A DNA stretch of 64,000 bases from Neptunomonas concharum (GCF_008630635.1 NZ_CP043869.1:1860001-1924000), one strand, 5' to 3'. Shown: positions 15,356-23,498, counted from the first letter of the stretch. Translations and numbers: made by a program. The notes: generated by a model not told the origin, from the sequence alone.

Positions 15356-17641
15356 ATGGGCTATTCGGATACTGATAGCACTCAGGAAAAAACGTCATTA
15401 AAGCAACCGTCGGGTTCTATTGACTTAATCATTGATGGCGCAGGTTGTGCCAGTTGTGTCGGCAAAATTGAGGGTGCGCTGACATCAGTAAAAGGTGTTC
15501 AGCAAGCAGAAATGAATTTTGCAGCTCGTACAGTTTCAGTATCAGGTCAGGCCGAACCTTCAGCATTAATTCAGGCGGTTAAGCAGGCAGGATATAGCGC
15601 CAAGGTGGTACAAAGCAGCTCAGAAGAAGCATTGCTTGATGAAAAAGAACAAGTCGACCTAGCCTATTACAAAACACTCATGAGGAAAATGTGGATAGGC
15701 ATTGCTTTAGGCCTACCATTGATGATTTACAGCATTGTTGGCGGTGAAATGACTGTGACCACACCAACCGAGCGACTCGCTTGGCTATTCGTGGGAGCGT
15801 TAACCTTTAGCGTCATGTATTTTGCCGGAAAACATTTTTTTGTTGGCGCGTGGCAATCATTTAAAAACCACTCAGCGAACATGGACACGTTAATTGCTTT
15901 GGGTACAGGTACCGCCTGGGTTTACTCGATGGCGGTCATCGCGGTTCCTGAGCTGATACCTGACATGGCAAGGCACGTATACTTCGAAGCGACTGCAATG
16001 ATTATCGGGTTGATCAACCTCGGGTTAGCCCTTGAAGTAAAAGCACGAGGCCGAACATCTGAAGCGATCAAACGACTCATCGGCTTACAGCCGAAAACAG
16101 CCCGAGTACTGAGAGACGGTATTGAGGTAGATATCCCGATCGAACAGGTACTACTTCATGATATTGTCCGTGTCAGACCCGGTGAAAAGATCCCGGTAGA
16201 TGGCGTCATTCAAGAGGGCCAAACAGCCATTGATGAGTCGATGCTGACTGGTGAACCAATGCCGGTTGTCAAAAACGCAGGTGATGAAGTGGTCACCGGC
16301 ACTTTAAATAAAACAGGCTCTATCGTCTTTAAAGCCACTCGCGTCGGCAAAGATACTGCGTTAGCGCAAATCATCAAGATGGTTAAAGTCGCTCAGAACT
16401 CTAAACCTCCCATTGGCCGCCTAGCCGATATTATATCCGCCTACTTTGTGCCTGTTGTTATGATTATTGCAGTGCTCAGTGCACTGGCGTGGTTGAACTT
16501 CGGACCAGAACCGGCCTTAGCCTTTGCCATTGTTTCCGCAACAACCGTACTGATTATCGCCTGCCCCTGCGCGTTAGGTTTAGCCACACCGATGTCAGTC
16601 ATGGTCGGCGTAGGTAAAGCTGCAGAAGCGGGTGTCTTGATTAGAAATGGAGCCGCATTACAAACAGCCTCTAAAATTACCGCCATGATTCTTGATAAAA
16701 CCGGCACGATTACTGAAGGCGCTCCAAAGGTGACCGATATTATTGTGACTAATGGATCACATGAAGACAGTATCCTGCAGTTAGCCGCTAGTATGGAGTC
16801 AAGCTCAGAGCACCCATTAGCGATGGCAATTGTTGAATCAGCAACAGCCAAAGGTTTAACACTCAATCGAGCAGAAAATTTCAATGCAATTGCCGGTCAT
16901 GGTGCGACAGCGACTATTCAGAACCAACGATTGCTACTGGGTAATGAAAAATTAATGCGTGACCGTAAAGTTGATATCAGTGGTTATATCGAGACGGCTC
17001 AGCAGCTGGCCAGTGAAGCTAAAACCCCTATTTACTTTGCTGTTGATGAACAACTTGCCGCTGTTATTGCGGTATCAGATCCAATCAAACAGGATTCAAT
17101 TACCGCCATTAACCGCCTCCAATCTAATGGTATTCGTGTTGTTATGCTCACGGGCGATAACAGACTGACAGCTAAAGCGGTTGCCGAAAAAGTAGGGATA
17201 ACGGAGTTTTTCGCTGAAGTTTTACCCGAAGAGAAAGCACAAAAAGTAGCTGAATTACAACAACAAGGTGAAGTAGTCGGCATGACTGGGGACGGGATTA
17301 ATGATGCCCCTGCACTGGCACTGGCCAACGTCGGATTTGCGATAGGAACCGGCACCGATGTCGCCATAGAAAGTGCGGATATTACGTTAATGCGCGGTTC
17401 ATTACACGGCCTAGCTGATGCGATAGCTGTCAGCAAAGCAACATTACGTAACATCAAACAAAATCTCTTTGGCGCCTTTATCTATAACGTAGCGGGTGTA
17501 CCTTTCGCGGCAGGCGTACTTTACCCCTTCTTCGGGTTGCTCTTAAGCCCAGTGATTGCTGGGGCTGCCATGGCCTTTTCATCTCTGACTGTTGTCATGA
17601 ATGCTAACCGCCTACGTCTTTTTAAAGCCAAAGAACATTAA
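15356..17641 (+). CDS. Copper-exporting P1B-type ATPase
   Basis: A 761-residue Cu(I) pump that moves copper from cytoplasm to periplasm. One N-terminal HMA domain has GAGCASC (Cys31, Cys34). The transmembrane CPC metal site lies near residues 403-405 ([13 protein letters not shown]), the phosphorylated Asp near 447 in DKTGTIT, the P1B-specific HP in [11 protein letters not shown], and the hinge [10 protein letters not shown]. The last helices hold the [15 protein letters not shown] and [15 protein letters not shown] signatures of the Cu(I) subgroup (YN, MxxSS). The ATG has CAGGAGA 5 bases upstream. Usually called copA/ctpA; I leave the symbol blank to avoid confusion with the oxidase copA here. 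The following genes are closely packed. Confidence 0.97.
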   Translation: MGYSDTDSTQEKTSLKQPSGSIDLIIDGAGCASCVGKIEGALTSVKGVQQAEMNFAARTVSVSGQAEPSALIQAVKQAGYSAKVVQSSSEEALLDEKEQVDLAYYKTLMRKMWIGIALGLPLMIYSIVGGEMTVTTPTERLAWLFVGALTFSVMYFAGKHFFVGAWQSFKNHSANMDTLIALGTGTAWVYSMAVIAVPELIPDMARHVYFEATAMIIGLINLGLALEVKARGRTSEAIKRLIGLQPKTARVLRDGIEVDIPIEQVLLHDIVRVRPGEKIPVDGVIQEGQTAIDESMLTGEPMPVVKNAGDEVVTGTLNKTGSIVFKATRVGKDTALAQIIKMVKVAQNSKPPIGRLADIISAYFVPVVMIIAVLSALAWLNFGPEPALAFAIVSATTVLIIACPCALGLATPMSVMVGVGKAAEAGVLIRNGAALQTASKITAMILDKTGTITEGAPKVTDIIVTNGSHEDSILQLAASMESSSEHPLAMAIVESATAKGLTLNRAENFNAIAGHGATATIQNQRLLLGNEKLMRDRKVDISGYIETAQQLASEAKTPIYFAVDEQLAAVIAVSDPIKQDSITAINRLQSNGIRVVMLTGDNRLTAKAVAEKVGITEFFAEVLPEEKAQKVAELQQQGEVVGMTGDGINDAPALALANVGFAIGTGTDVAIESADITLMRGSLHGLADAIAVSKATLRNIKQNLFGAFIYNVAGVPFAAGVLYPFFGLLLSPVIAGAAMAFSSLTVVMNANRLRLFKAKEH

Positions 17642-17653
17642 GGAGTCGATGCG

Positions 17654-18007
17654 ATGTTGTGGATTAATATTAGTGGCATTCTGCTGATAGCTCTTATCGT
17701 TTGGTGGTTCTGGCTTTATAAGCCGCAAGAGGTCGAAGTCACCAACAATAAGATGGTTATCAGAATCGAAAACGGCGTTTACACCCCCGCTCATATAAAG
17801 GTGAAAGCAAATCAAAGTACTCTTCTGGCATTCATCAGAACTGACAACTCACCCTGCGCAGCTACTGTGCTGATTCCTGGGTTAGAGATCAGCGAGGAAA
17901 TTCCACTCAACAAAGAGACTGTAATTACTTTGCCACCTTTAACGACTGGAGAGTACCCATTCCACTGCTCGATGCAAATGTATCGTGGTGTTATTAAGTC
18001 TGAATAA
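17654..18007 (+). CDS. Cupredoxin-domain protein, membrane anchored
   Basis: A single N-terminal helix (WINISGILLIALIVWWFWLY) anchors a cupredoxin fold of about 90 residues facing the periplasm. The conserved pattern IENGVYTPAHIKVKANQSTLLAFIRTDNSPCAATVLIPGL and the C-terminal TTGEYPFHCSMQMYRGVI carry the type-1 like ligands: Cys and Met of FHCSMQM, and a Cys in SPCAATV where His is more usual. So the copper site may be unusual. It starts 12 bases after the ATPase stop with GGAG upstream. In related copper islands this small cupredoxin follows the ATPase and may accept the exported Cu(I); that role is inference. Confidence 0.85.
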   Translation: MLWINISGILLIALIVWWFWLYKPQEVEVTNNKMVIRIENGVYTPAHIKVKANQSTLLAFIRTDNSPCAATVLIPGLEISEEIPLNKETVITLPPLTTGEYPFHCSMQMYRGVIKSE

Positions 18008-18018
18008 GGAGTGATTGT

Positions 18019-18294
18019 ATGTTTAGTTTTTGGAAAACACCTTCAGGATTAGCAGCATTAGGCTTAATTGGTGCAGCCACTTACTTTTTAGTCATTGAAC
18101 ATCAACAGCATATTTTTGCCTTTTTACCTTTCTTGATTTTTCTAGCGTGTCCATTAATGCACCTGTTTATGCATGGTAAACATGGACACAGCAAGCATGA
18201 AGAAAATGAAGAGAGCAAAGACAGTTTTCAGCAAGGCATTGAAGAAGGCAAACGTCAGTCACTTAATAGTAACAATGAAGGAGAATCACGGTGA
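18019..18294 (+). CDS. DUF2933 protein
   Basis: A 91-residue membrane protein with two hydrophobic helices (GLAALGLIGAATYFLVIEH and IFAFLPFLIFLACPLMHLFMH) and a cytosolic or periplasmic tail rich in His and acidic residues (HGKHGHSKHEENEESKD). The CPLMHLFMHGKHGH block, with Cys, Met and several His, is characteristic of DUF2933 and suited to binding soft metals. The gene starts 11 bases after the cupredoxin and overlaps the next by ATGA-like coupling (18291-18294, GTGA). Function is unproven; its neighbourhood points to copper handling. Confidence 0.85.
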   Translation: MFSFWKTPSGLAALGLIGAATYFLVIEHQQHIFAFLPFLIFLACPLMHLFMHGKHGHSKHEENEESKDSFQQGIEEGKRQSLNSNNEGESR

Positions 18295-18968
18295 CCGAAG
18301 AAGCTTCATATGGCCTTTGGTGGCTGGTGATTGTAAATTCAGCCATATTTATCTTTTTTGCTTTTAGCTTTATTAAGCCCAAAACTAAAACAGATTGGCG
18401 AAGCCTTGGGGCGTTCTCTGCCTTCGTCGTCGCCCTGTTTACAGAGATGTATGGGTTCCCATTAACGATTTACCTGCTTTCCGGCTGGTTAACTGACAAC
18501 TATCCGGCTGTTAATTTTTTTGCACATGACAATGGCCACCTGCTGCATAACCTATTAGGATTTGACGGGAATCCACATTGGGACCCTTTACATATAGCGA
18601 GTAATATTTTCATCGTTGTTGGTTTCTTTACGCTCTCTTCCGCATGGAACGTATTGCATCAGGCACAAAAAAATAAAGTGCTGGCGTTTACAGGGCTTTA
18701 TGCACGCTGCCGCCACCCACAATATGTTGCTTTTATCTTAATCATGTTTGGTTTTTTACTACAGTGGCCCACAGTCATAACACTGGTGATGTTCCCCATT
18801 CTAGTCGTTGTATATGTCCGTTTAGCTAAACGTGAGGAGCAAGTAGCATTATCAGAATTTGGTGATGAGTACCTACAGTATATGCGCGTTACGCCAGGTT
18901 GGTTTCCACTACTCCACATACCAAACCCATCTATAAGTGAAACAGATAATCAAGGAGAAAAATCATGA
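18291..18968 (+). CDS. ICMT/PEMT-like membrane methyltransferase family protein
   Basis: A polytopic protein of 225 residues with about five helices and the C-terminal signature of the isoprenylcysteine carboxyl-methyltransferase / phospholipid methyltransferase fold: GLYARCRHPQYVAFILIMFG, then RLAKREEQVALSEFGDEYLQYMRVTPGWFP. In these enzymes the RHP and the EE motif contact S-adenosylmethionine. GTG start coupled to the DUF2933 gene. The same gene recurs in copper and heavy-metal islands, but its substrate is not known. The bacterial members may modify lipids or a small thiol rather than prenylated proteins. Confidence 0.85.
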   Translation: MTEEASYGLWWLVIVNSAIFIFFAFSFIKPKTKTDWRSLGAFSAFVVALFTEMYGFPLTIYLLSGWLTDNYPAVNFFAHDNGHLLHNLLGFDGNPHWDPLHIASNIFIVVGFFTLSSAWNVLHQAQKNKVLAFTGLYARCRHPQYVAFILIMFGFLLQWPTVITLVMFPILVVVYVRLAKREEQVALSEFGDEYLQYMRVTPGWFPLLHIPNPSISETDNQGEKS

Positions 18969-19324
18969 ATAATTCACAACATAGACTCGGCGTTAGCGAG
19001 GTCAACTTAGTTGTCAGGCATTTACGGTTAGAAAACATAACAGTGGAGAATAGGGATTTAATACTGACAGAAATCGATGCGATTTATGGTATCGACAATG
19101 TTTCATTTGATGATAAAGCAGCGATATTGAACATTGCTTATGATGCATCACGTTGCAACTTAGACGGAATTGAAGAGGTAATCAGACAACATGGCGCTGA
19201 TGTCGCGCATGATTGGTGGACACACTTTAAAGAAGGCTACTACCGGTATGTTGATCAGAACGTAAAAGATAATTCAGTCCATGAACCCTGGAGTTGCCAT
19301 AAGCTCCCGCCGGGTAAAAAATAG
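18965..19324 (+). CDS. HMA-like small protein lacking the CxxC metal motif
   Basis: A 119-residue protein whose middle (EVNLVVRHLRLENITVENRDLILTEIDAIYGIDNVSFDDKAAILNIAYDASRCNLDGIEEVIRQHGAD) has the beta-alpha-beta-beta-alpha-beta rhythm of heavy-metal-associated domains, but without the usual MxCxxC loop. The C-terminus has WWTHFKEGYYRYVDQN and a lone Cys-His (WSCHKLP) that might bind metal instead. It overlaps the methyltransferase by four bases (ATGA) and ends the copper operon, 20 bases before attC-like sequence begins. It appears in some databases as a cation-transporter-like protein. Metal binding is inference. Confidence 0.75.
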   Translation: MNNSQHRLGVSEVNLVVRHLRLENITVENRDLILTEIDAIYGIDNVSFDDKAAILNIAYDASRCNLDGIEEVIRQHGADVAHDWWTHFKEGYYRYVDQNVKDNSVHEPWSCHKLPPGKK

Positions 19325-19344
19325 CGTTCAGAATAAAAAACGTA

Positions 19345-19456
19345 AACAGCTCCTTCGTCATGCCCGTATATAGCCCCTGCTGCCAAAGCAACAGGAGCGC
19401 GGGGTAAGGGGCTTAATACAATCGCTATTGCCCTATGCTTAAGCGCTTTGTTATGT
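19345..19456 (-). repeat. Truncated attC at the end of the cassette array
   Basis: Read on the minus strand it begins ACATAACAAAGCGCTTAAGC, a standard attC 5' arm, and contains a stem AGCCCC...GGGGCT, but the matching 3' arm ending GTTRRRY is not found before the copper operon's last stop at 19324. It follows the YjbR-family cassette gene. The missing arm marks where the integron array was cut off by, or fused to, the copper cluster. Confidence 0.6.
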
Positions 19457-19468
19457 GCCCGACCGCCG

Positions 19469-19831
19469 TTACTGATTTAACCCAAGCTCTTTTTGTTTTT
19501 TCTTTGTTAGCCCCAACGACACAATCCTATATGATTCTGAGAGATAATATTTGAGCTCATCTTCTTCGGCAATGCCGGCATCATATAATTGAATCCATTT
19601 CATGCCTCTTGATGCAAGGTAGGGCGCTGGTCGGTATCCGGGTTTTACTTCTAAAAAATAATAATTTTGTTCGGATGTTTTAAATGTAAAAGCCGCCTTT
19701 CCCGTTTTTTCCCAACCACCAATGGCAAATACTTTTCCACCTACTTTCCAAACATCTGAATTACCCCACTGAACTACATGAGTAGTCGCGGGAAGAGATT
19801 TGCAAAACGAGTTGAATTCTTCGTATTTCAT
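19469..19831 (-). CDS. MmcQ/YjbR-family protein (cassette gene)
   Basis: A 120-residue CyaY-like fold protein of the YjbR/MmcQ group: it starts YEEFNSFCKSLPATTHVVQWGNSDVWKVGGKVFAIGGW and contains the family's KPGYRPAPYLASRGMKWIQL with the conserved W-I-x-L block. Members are called DNA-binding on structural grounds, without a proven role. It lies between attC sequences (19345-19456 downstream, 19850-19921 upstream) in the cassette reading direction, so it is a gene cassette. A second, unrelated-looking YjbR gene occurs at 49598-49993 in the chromosomal part. Confidence 0.87.
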   Translation of the reverse strand: MKYEEFNSFCKSLPATTHVVQWGNSDVWKVGGKVFAIGGWEKTGKAAFTFKTSEQNYYFLEVKPGYRPAPYLASRGMKWIQLYDAGIAEEDELKYYLSESYRIVSLGLTKKKQKELGLNQ

Positions 19832-19849
19832 CTGCTTACTCTTACAGGC

Positions 19850-19921
19850 ACATAACGCCTAATTTAGGGGCGCAGCGGAGGTCCCAGCCCGCTTGCGGGC
19901 GACTACAATAACTTGTTAGGT
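19850..19921 (-). repeat. Integron attC site
   Basis: On the minus strand it runs from ACCTAAC (RYYYAAC core) through AAGTTATTG to a long imperfect stem with loop GCCCGCAAGCGGGC, and ends GGCGTTATGT (GTTRRRY-like core). Length 72 bases. It follows the two-gene cassette; the TAA stop of the 101-residue protein lies inside the first core. Confidence 0.85.
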
Positions 19922-20221
19922 GCCGGGCTCATACATAGACCAAACTTTACGAAGGCGCTCCTCGTTTAGCTTTTTGAGCAGTGCATTCTCGGTGGAAAGC
20001 TCCTTAGTTTGTGCTTCCGATATCTCTAGTGCAGCCTTTGTACTTGTGAGGCCCCTTTCAAGATCTGCAACCTTATTTTTCATCACTAAATTCGCCTCCT
20101 TCAGTTCCGCTATAGTTTCAAGGGCCTTGGCTCCTGCCTGCAATGAGCCGCACTTTGAAATCCCTAAAATTACCAGCACAGAAGCAATAACCAAAACAAT
20201 CAATATCGTTTTTTTTTTCAT
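19916..20221 (-). CDS. Membrane-anchored coiled-coil protein (cassette gene)
   Basis: A 101-residue protein with an N-terminal helix (KKKTILIVLVIASVLVILGI) followed by SKCGS and then a long heptad-rich segment (TIAELKEANLVMKNKVADLE, TKAALEISEAQTKELSTENALLKKLNEERL) that predicts a parallel coiled coil. The Cys after the helix could be a lipobox-like site, but the context (GISKC) is poor. Its start overlaps the upstream membrane gene by ATGA (20218-20221), so the pair forms one bicistronic cassette. I recognise no family. The stop codon is part of the attC core, which shows how tightly the cassette is packed. Confidence 0.75.
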   Translation of the reverse strand: MKKKTILIVLVIASVLVILGISKCGSLQAGAKALETIAELKEANLVMKNKVADLERGLTSTKAALEISEAQTKELSTENALLKKLNEERLRKVWSMYEPGT

Positions 20222-21009
20222 GGCTCTGCCACCACTCTACGCTTCCCAATCGACGACAACGACAGGTATAAAAGCGAAAATGCGACGTAAGGAGTTGGGG
20301 AAAGCAATAACAAAAATTTAACTACTTGGAACCAAGAACCGACCTGATCTGAAAGACCGATAGACTGGACGTTGTAATTAAGGAACGCCAGCGTTCTTAG
20401 AAAGTGCTGTAAATACAAGAAGGAATGCTTTACATCATCGATGACGTATAAAGGGATATCTTCATCAAATGCTTCTTTAATCCGAGAATCAATCGGCAAA
20501 AATGCGTTGGAAGCACCATCGAGTAGAACAGTCATCAGGACTGCAATAAAAACTAGGCCGATACGGGAAAATGCAATTGAAGGTTTCTCTTTCACAACAC
20601 TCTTCGCTAGCTTGTCGGCAGATGGCAAAAGCACCATCAAGAGAATTCCAAGGAGGACGAAGAACCCTAGATTCGCAGGTGCGGCCAAGTTCACATGAAT
20701 AAGTAGATAGAGTGCCAACCAAGAGGCTACGATAGCACTCAGCACTGCATTTATCACCCGGTGTTTCAAGAAGAACATAACTACCTTGTGTTCAGTTAGG
20801 GCATCCGCATATACGTCGAATAATGTTTTCCGTATAAAGAATAATTCCAGAAAAATTAACGCAGCGATTGCTATTGCAATGAGCACGGTTCCCGAGCGCC
20901 CCATGTCCAGACGAGCAAACACGATAAATAGTATACAGCCGCTTGCCACGAAGAATTTACGCTTAAAATCTAGCACGATTTTCACCTTAGACTTGGGGCA
21001 CTCGGCCAC
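20218..21009 (-). CDS. Polytopic membrane protein (cassette gene)
   Basis: A 263-residue protein with about six hydrophobic segments (FFVASGCILFIVFARL, SGTVLIAIAIAALIFLELFF, INAVLSAIVASWLALYLLI, LGFFVLLGILLMVLL, IGLVFIAVLMTVLL and a late VVKFLLLLSPTPYVAFSLLYL). Between the fifth and sixth lies a soluble loop with acidic residues. The annotated start is GTG at 21009, within the attC core region of the upstream cassette; GTG at 20985 is also possible. I recognise no family. Coupling to the coiled-coil gene suggests a two-component membrane complex. A defence or envelope role would be speculation. Confidence 0.72.
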   Translation of the reverse strand: MAECPKSKVKIVLDFKRKFFVASGCILFIVFARLDMGRSGTVLIAIAIAALIFLELFFIRKTLFDVYADALTEHKVVMFFLKHRVINAVLSAIVASWLALYLLIHVNLAAPANLGFFVLLGILLMVLLPSADKLAKSVVKEKPSIAFSRIGLVFIAVLMTVLLDGASNAFLPIDSRIKEAFDEDIPLYVIDDVKHSFLYLQHFLRTLAFLNYNVQSIGLSDQVGSWFQVVKFLLLLSPTPYVAFSLLYLSLSSIGKRRVVAEP

Positions 21010-21075
21010 CTAACGCCGTGCTCTGGAGCAAACCAAAGCACAGCGTAGGATTGTCCCTAGCAGCATTTTGTTAGA
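21006..21075 (-). repeat. Integron attC site
   Basis: On the minus strand TTCTAACAAAATGCTG... to GCACGGCGTTAGGT: both core boxes (CTAAC and GTTAGGT) and complementary arms TGCTG/ and GAGCAC-type stems around TTTGGTTTGC are present, about 70 bases. It ends the abortive-infection-like cassette and its 3' core overlaps the start of the next cassette gene. Confidence 0.8.
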
Positions 21076-21866
21076 ATGCCATTGCGAGTTACCAAAACTC
21101 TTAACAGCAATAGGGACCACTTTATGGAGTCATAAACCAAAGCCGATAAGACGGGTTTCGTACCATGTACATCACCCATATTTGACCTGAGCTTTTGCAT
21201 GACGAATGCTGCCTGATTTAACGAACCCTCTAAATTTGAAGATAAGGGCTTAAAATCTGGCTCACTCCAACCAATTTCTTGAAGCTCTTTAATTAGCTTT
21301 TCTTTCGCCCCGATTGCACCAATTGATTTTCTTAATCTTTCTTGAAATGATGCTTTGTTTGGATCGCCAAGCCCATACTCTAGATATATAGAGCCCGTGA
21401 CAGAATCCAATGCCCCACACGAAGCAGAGAGCGAACCACTCAGATCGCCATCCCTCAACCTGCTTGCAGCTTTTAAAATATCTGCGTGAGCATTTTCAGG
21501 TATGTCTTGTAACTCTGAAACATCAAATATTTCAATCGGCAATATTACCGAACCTTCGAACTTCCAGCCTACTCTTGACAAGACCCGTTCTAATTCAGAG
21601 ATTAAATCAGATTTTCTGCGAAGCATTTCTTCACAGAAAATCGATGCAACGTCTCCGGCTGCATCAGCATTCATTGTTTCAATTTGCGCGTCAATCGCGC
21701 TCAATAATTGTGATTTGGACGCTCCACCTTGAGATTTTTGCTCCAAATGCGCTAATTGAGACATATCGATATTTGCATAACCGACTATTTGCTTGATATC
21801 ACCGAAGGAAAAATTTTCAGTGAGCGCAGACCTTATTGGTCCCCACGGTACTTTTTTCATGCTCAT
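21057..21866 (-). CDS. Abortive-infection-like protein (cassette gene)
   Basis: A 269-residue protein in two parts. Residues 1-60 (WGPIRSALTENFSFGDIKQIVGYANIDMSQL, QSQLLSAIDAQIETM-like helices) form a small helical domain that resembles effector-associated or death-like adaptor domains. The C-terminal half carries the Abi_C-like pattern: a helix ALDSVTGSIYLEYG, then SLNQAAFVMQKLRSNMGDVHGTKPVLSALVYDSIKW, where the NMGDVHG block corresponds to the conserved RN(K)xGDAHG of abortive infection proteins and HEPN-like folds. An antiphage role is thus inferred. Position between attC sites fits the known habit of integron cassettes to carry defence genes. Family assignment is by eye. Confidence 0.6.
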   Translation of the reverse strand: MSMKKVPWGPIRSALTENFSFGDIKQIVGYANIDMSQLAHLEQKSQGGASKSQLLSAIDAQIETMNADAAGDVASIFCEEMLRRKSDLISELERVLSRVGWKFEGSVILPIEIFDVSELQDIPENAHADILKAASRLRDGDLSGSLSASCGALDSVTGSIYLEYGLGDPNKASFQERLRKSIGAIGAKEKLIKELQEIGWSEPDFKPLSSNLEGSLNQAAFVMQKLRSNMGDVHGTKPVLSALVYDSIKWSLLLLRVLVTRNGILTKCC

Positions 21867-21884
21867 AACTTCCTTGGGGTTCTA

Positions 21885-21945
21885 ACGCTTTGCTCACCGA
21901 TAAATTACGAGCGCAGCGAGTAATTTATCGGTGAGCAGCAACTTG
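21885..21945 (-). repeat. attC 3' part, split from its core by the IS
   Basis: On the minus strand CAAGTTGCTGCTCACCGATA through a 20-plus-base stem (CTCACCGATAAATTAC against GTAATTTATCGGTGAG, perfect) to AAAGCGTTAGAAC. The 5' core GCCTAAC of the same attC lies at 23505-23499, on the far side of the IS1111-type element. The stem is one of the longest perfect inverted repeats in the window. Confidence 0.85.
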
Positions 21946-22024
21946 ATACTCATTGAGCCTTCTCCCTCAGCTTAGACAGATTGACTAAGTTGAAAGGCGA
22001 CGAAACCAAAAAGGAGAAGACCCA

Positions 22025-23032
22025 ATGAGATTTTATACTACACAACATCCGTACTATTGTGGAATAGATTTACATGCACGATCCTTGTACGTCTGCATTC
22101 TGGATGATACCGATGAACCCTTGCTGGACTTATTAACGCCCTATATCGGCAATATTGTTGTCGGTGTTGAATGCATGCATTGCTGGTACTGGGTTAGCGA
22201 TTTCTGTACTAAACATAACATCGACTTTATTCTGGGTCACGCGCTTTACATGAAGGCTATCCATGGCGGTAAAGCCAAAAATGACCGCATTGACTCCTAT
22301 AAAATCGCTCACCTTATCCGTGGCGGCAATTTCCCATTGGCCTATGTGTATCCACCCGAGATGCGTGCTGCTCGTGACTTACTCCGTCGTCGTACACGTA
22401 TCGTTCGTCATGGTGCCAATTTAAAAGCGCATGCAAAAAACACCACCAGCCAATACAATTTTCCACCGAATAATCTAGATCTAAAATACCCTTGCGCTCG
22501 GGAAGCGATGCGAAACTGCTTTGATGATGAGTTCGTGCAACGCAGTATTGATCTGGACTTAGACATCATCGCGTTTTACCGCCATGAACTCAGCTCAATC
22601 GAGTGCTTTATTGAAAAACATGCCAAGCATCACAACGGCCGAGATTACCACATCCTGACCAGCTTTCCCGGCATTGGCCGTTTTTTAGCGCTAACGATCC
22701 TTTACGAAGTCGGTGACATTGGCCGTTTTAGCACGGTACAGGACTTTGCGTCGTACAGTCGGCTTATCAAGTGTAAAGCGGAATCAGCAGGCAAGAGCTA
22801 CGGCACCCAAGGCAATAAAATTGGAAATGCCCACCTAAAATGGGCCTTTGGCGAAATTGCGGTGCTGTACCTACGTGGTAACGACAAAGCAAAAAACTAC
22901 CTGTTAAAACTACAAAAACGCATGAGCAAAGCCAAAGCGCTCTCCGCCCTGGCGCATAAAATTGGTCGCTGCGTGTACTACATGCTGAAAAATCAAAAGG
23001 TGTTTGATGAAAAACGTTTCCTAGCCAGTTAA
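22025..23032 (+). CDS. tnpA: IS1111-type transposase (DEDD recombinase)
   Basis: A 335-residue IS110-family recombinase. The RuvC-like domain has the acidic tetrad Asp15 (CGIDLHA), Glu49 (VVGVECMHCW), Asp87 and Asp90 (KNDRIDSYKIA). The C-terminal Tnp domain has SFPGIGRFLALTILYEVGD and the serine-bearing AESAGKSYG region, followed by KAKALSALAHKIGRCVYYML. Compared with the broken copy at 7892 (and the usual family form) about 14 residues are missing between EPLL and LLTPY in the RuvC-like domain, in frame; whether this protein is active is therefore uncertain. Ribosome site AAGGAGAAG precedes ATG 22025. Confidence 0.93.
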   Translation: MRFYTTQHPYYCGIDLHARSLYVCILDDTDEPLLDLLTPYIGNIVVGVECMHCWYWVSDFCTKHNIDFILGHALYMKAIHGGKAKNDRIDSYKIAHLIRGGNFPLAYVYPPEMRAARDLLRRRTRIVRHGANLKAHAKNTTSQYNFPPNNLDLKYPCAREAMRNCFDDEFVQRSIDLDLDIIAFYRHELSSIECFIEKHAKHHNGRDYHILTSFPGIGRFLALTILYEVGDIGRFSTVQDFASYSRLIKCKAESAGKSYGTQGNKIGNAHLKWAFGEIAVLYLRGNDKAKNYLLKLQKRMSKAKALSALAHKIGRCVYYMLKNQKVFDEKRFLAS

Positions 23033-23039
23033 GTCGCGG

Positions 23040-23460
23040 GGCAAGGTGAGCTGAACGTCTAACTGGAACACCCTGGCTGATGCTCAAATGAAGATTGGGT
23101 TACCCTTTGCACATAAGCTGAATCACCTATCTTCTAGCACACTGTCGTAGCCTGAGCGCTTTGATTAGACACCTTGCCGCCGCGCACTACCATCAGCAAG
23201 ATGGTTTGCACCTGTGCTGAGCCTGAAACTAACTGGCTTTAAGCCCGACGCCTTGAATAGTGCCAGTAACGGGTTAACCGATGAATGTCTGGTGCCCCTG
23301 CTATCAGTACGGAAGCTGAAATCAGCAGGCGCTCATTGAGCATGAGATAAGAGAGCCCCGATATGTGTTTGTTGCAGGCTATCGCTTGGCAACCATGATG
23401 ACAGATGAAGCAGTCTATCTTGCTGATGGATAACAGACTGGCCGCTAACGCGGCCAGAAG
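23040..23460 (+). ncRNA. Candidate bridge RNA of the IS1111-type element
   Basis: IS1111-group elements encode their guide RNA downstream of the transposase. Here the 3' region contains CTCATTGAGC (23332-23341), identical to the element's left end (21949-21958); ATATGTGTT (23361-23369), identical to the right-end junction (23493-23501); and TGAGCGCTTTGATTAGAC (23153-23170), which differs from the attC at 23966-23982 only by one extra base and one substitution. A strong hairpin CTGGCCGC/GCGGCCAG (23438-23457) may be its 3' end. Boundaries are approximate; the RNA is inferred from sequence alone. Confidence 0.55.
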
Positions 23461-23498
23461 AGCGGTTTTATCTATTGACTCCGGAGAGGCTCATATGT

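Larger units (their letters stand above)
21946..23498 (+). mobile_element. IS1111-type (IS110 family) element inserted in an attC
   Basis: Left end ATACTCATTGAGCC, right end GGCTCATATGTG; subterminal inverted repeats TGAGCCTTCTCC (21954-21965) and GGAGAGGCTCA (23483-23493, reverse complement) as in the IS1111 group. Leader of 80 bases, one transposase gene, then a 466-base non-coding region. No target duplication, as expected. It joins ACTTG on the left to GTTAGGC on the right, that is the two sides of an attC, and reads opposite to the cassettes. This matches the IS1111-attC group known to target cassette recombination sites. Ends are certain to about 2 bases. Confidence 0.9.

Noticed and set aside
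16441-16884. 147-codon antisense frame within the Cu-ATPase
   Set aside because: Typical shadow of a strongly codon-biased gene; sense strand carries all P-type ATPase motifs.
23033-23498. Possible extra gene in the IS 3' region
   Set aside because: No open frame over this stretch on the plus strand with a start signal; repeated end-matching segments favour a structured RNA.
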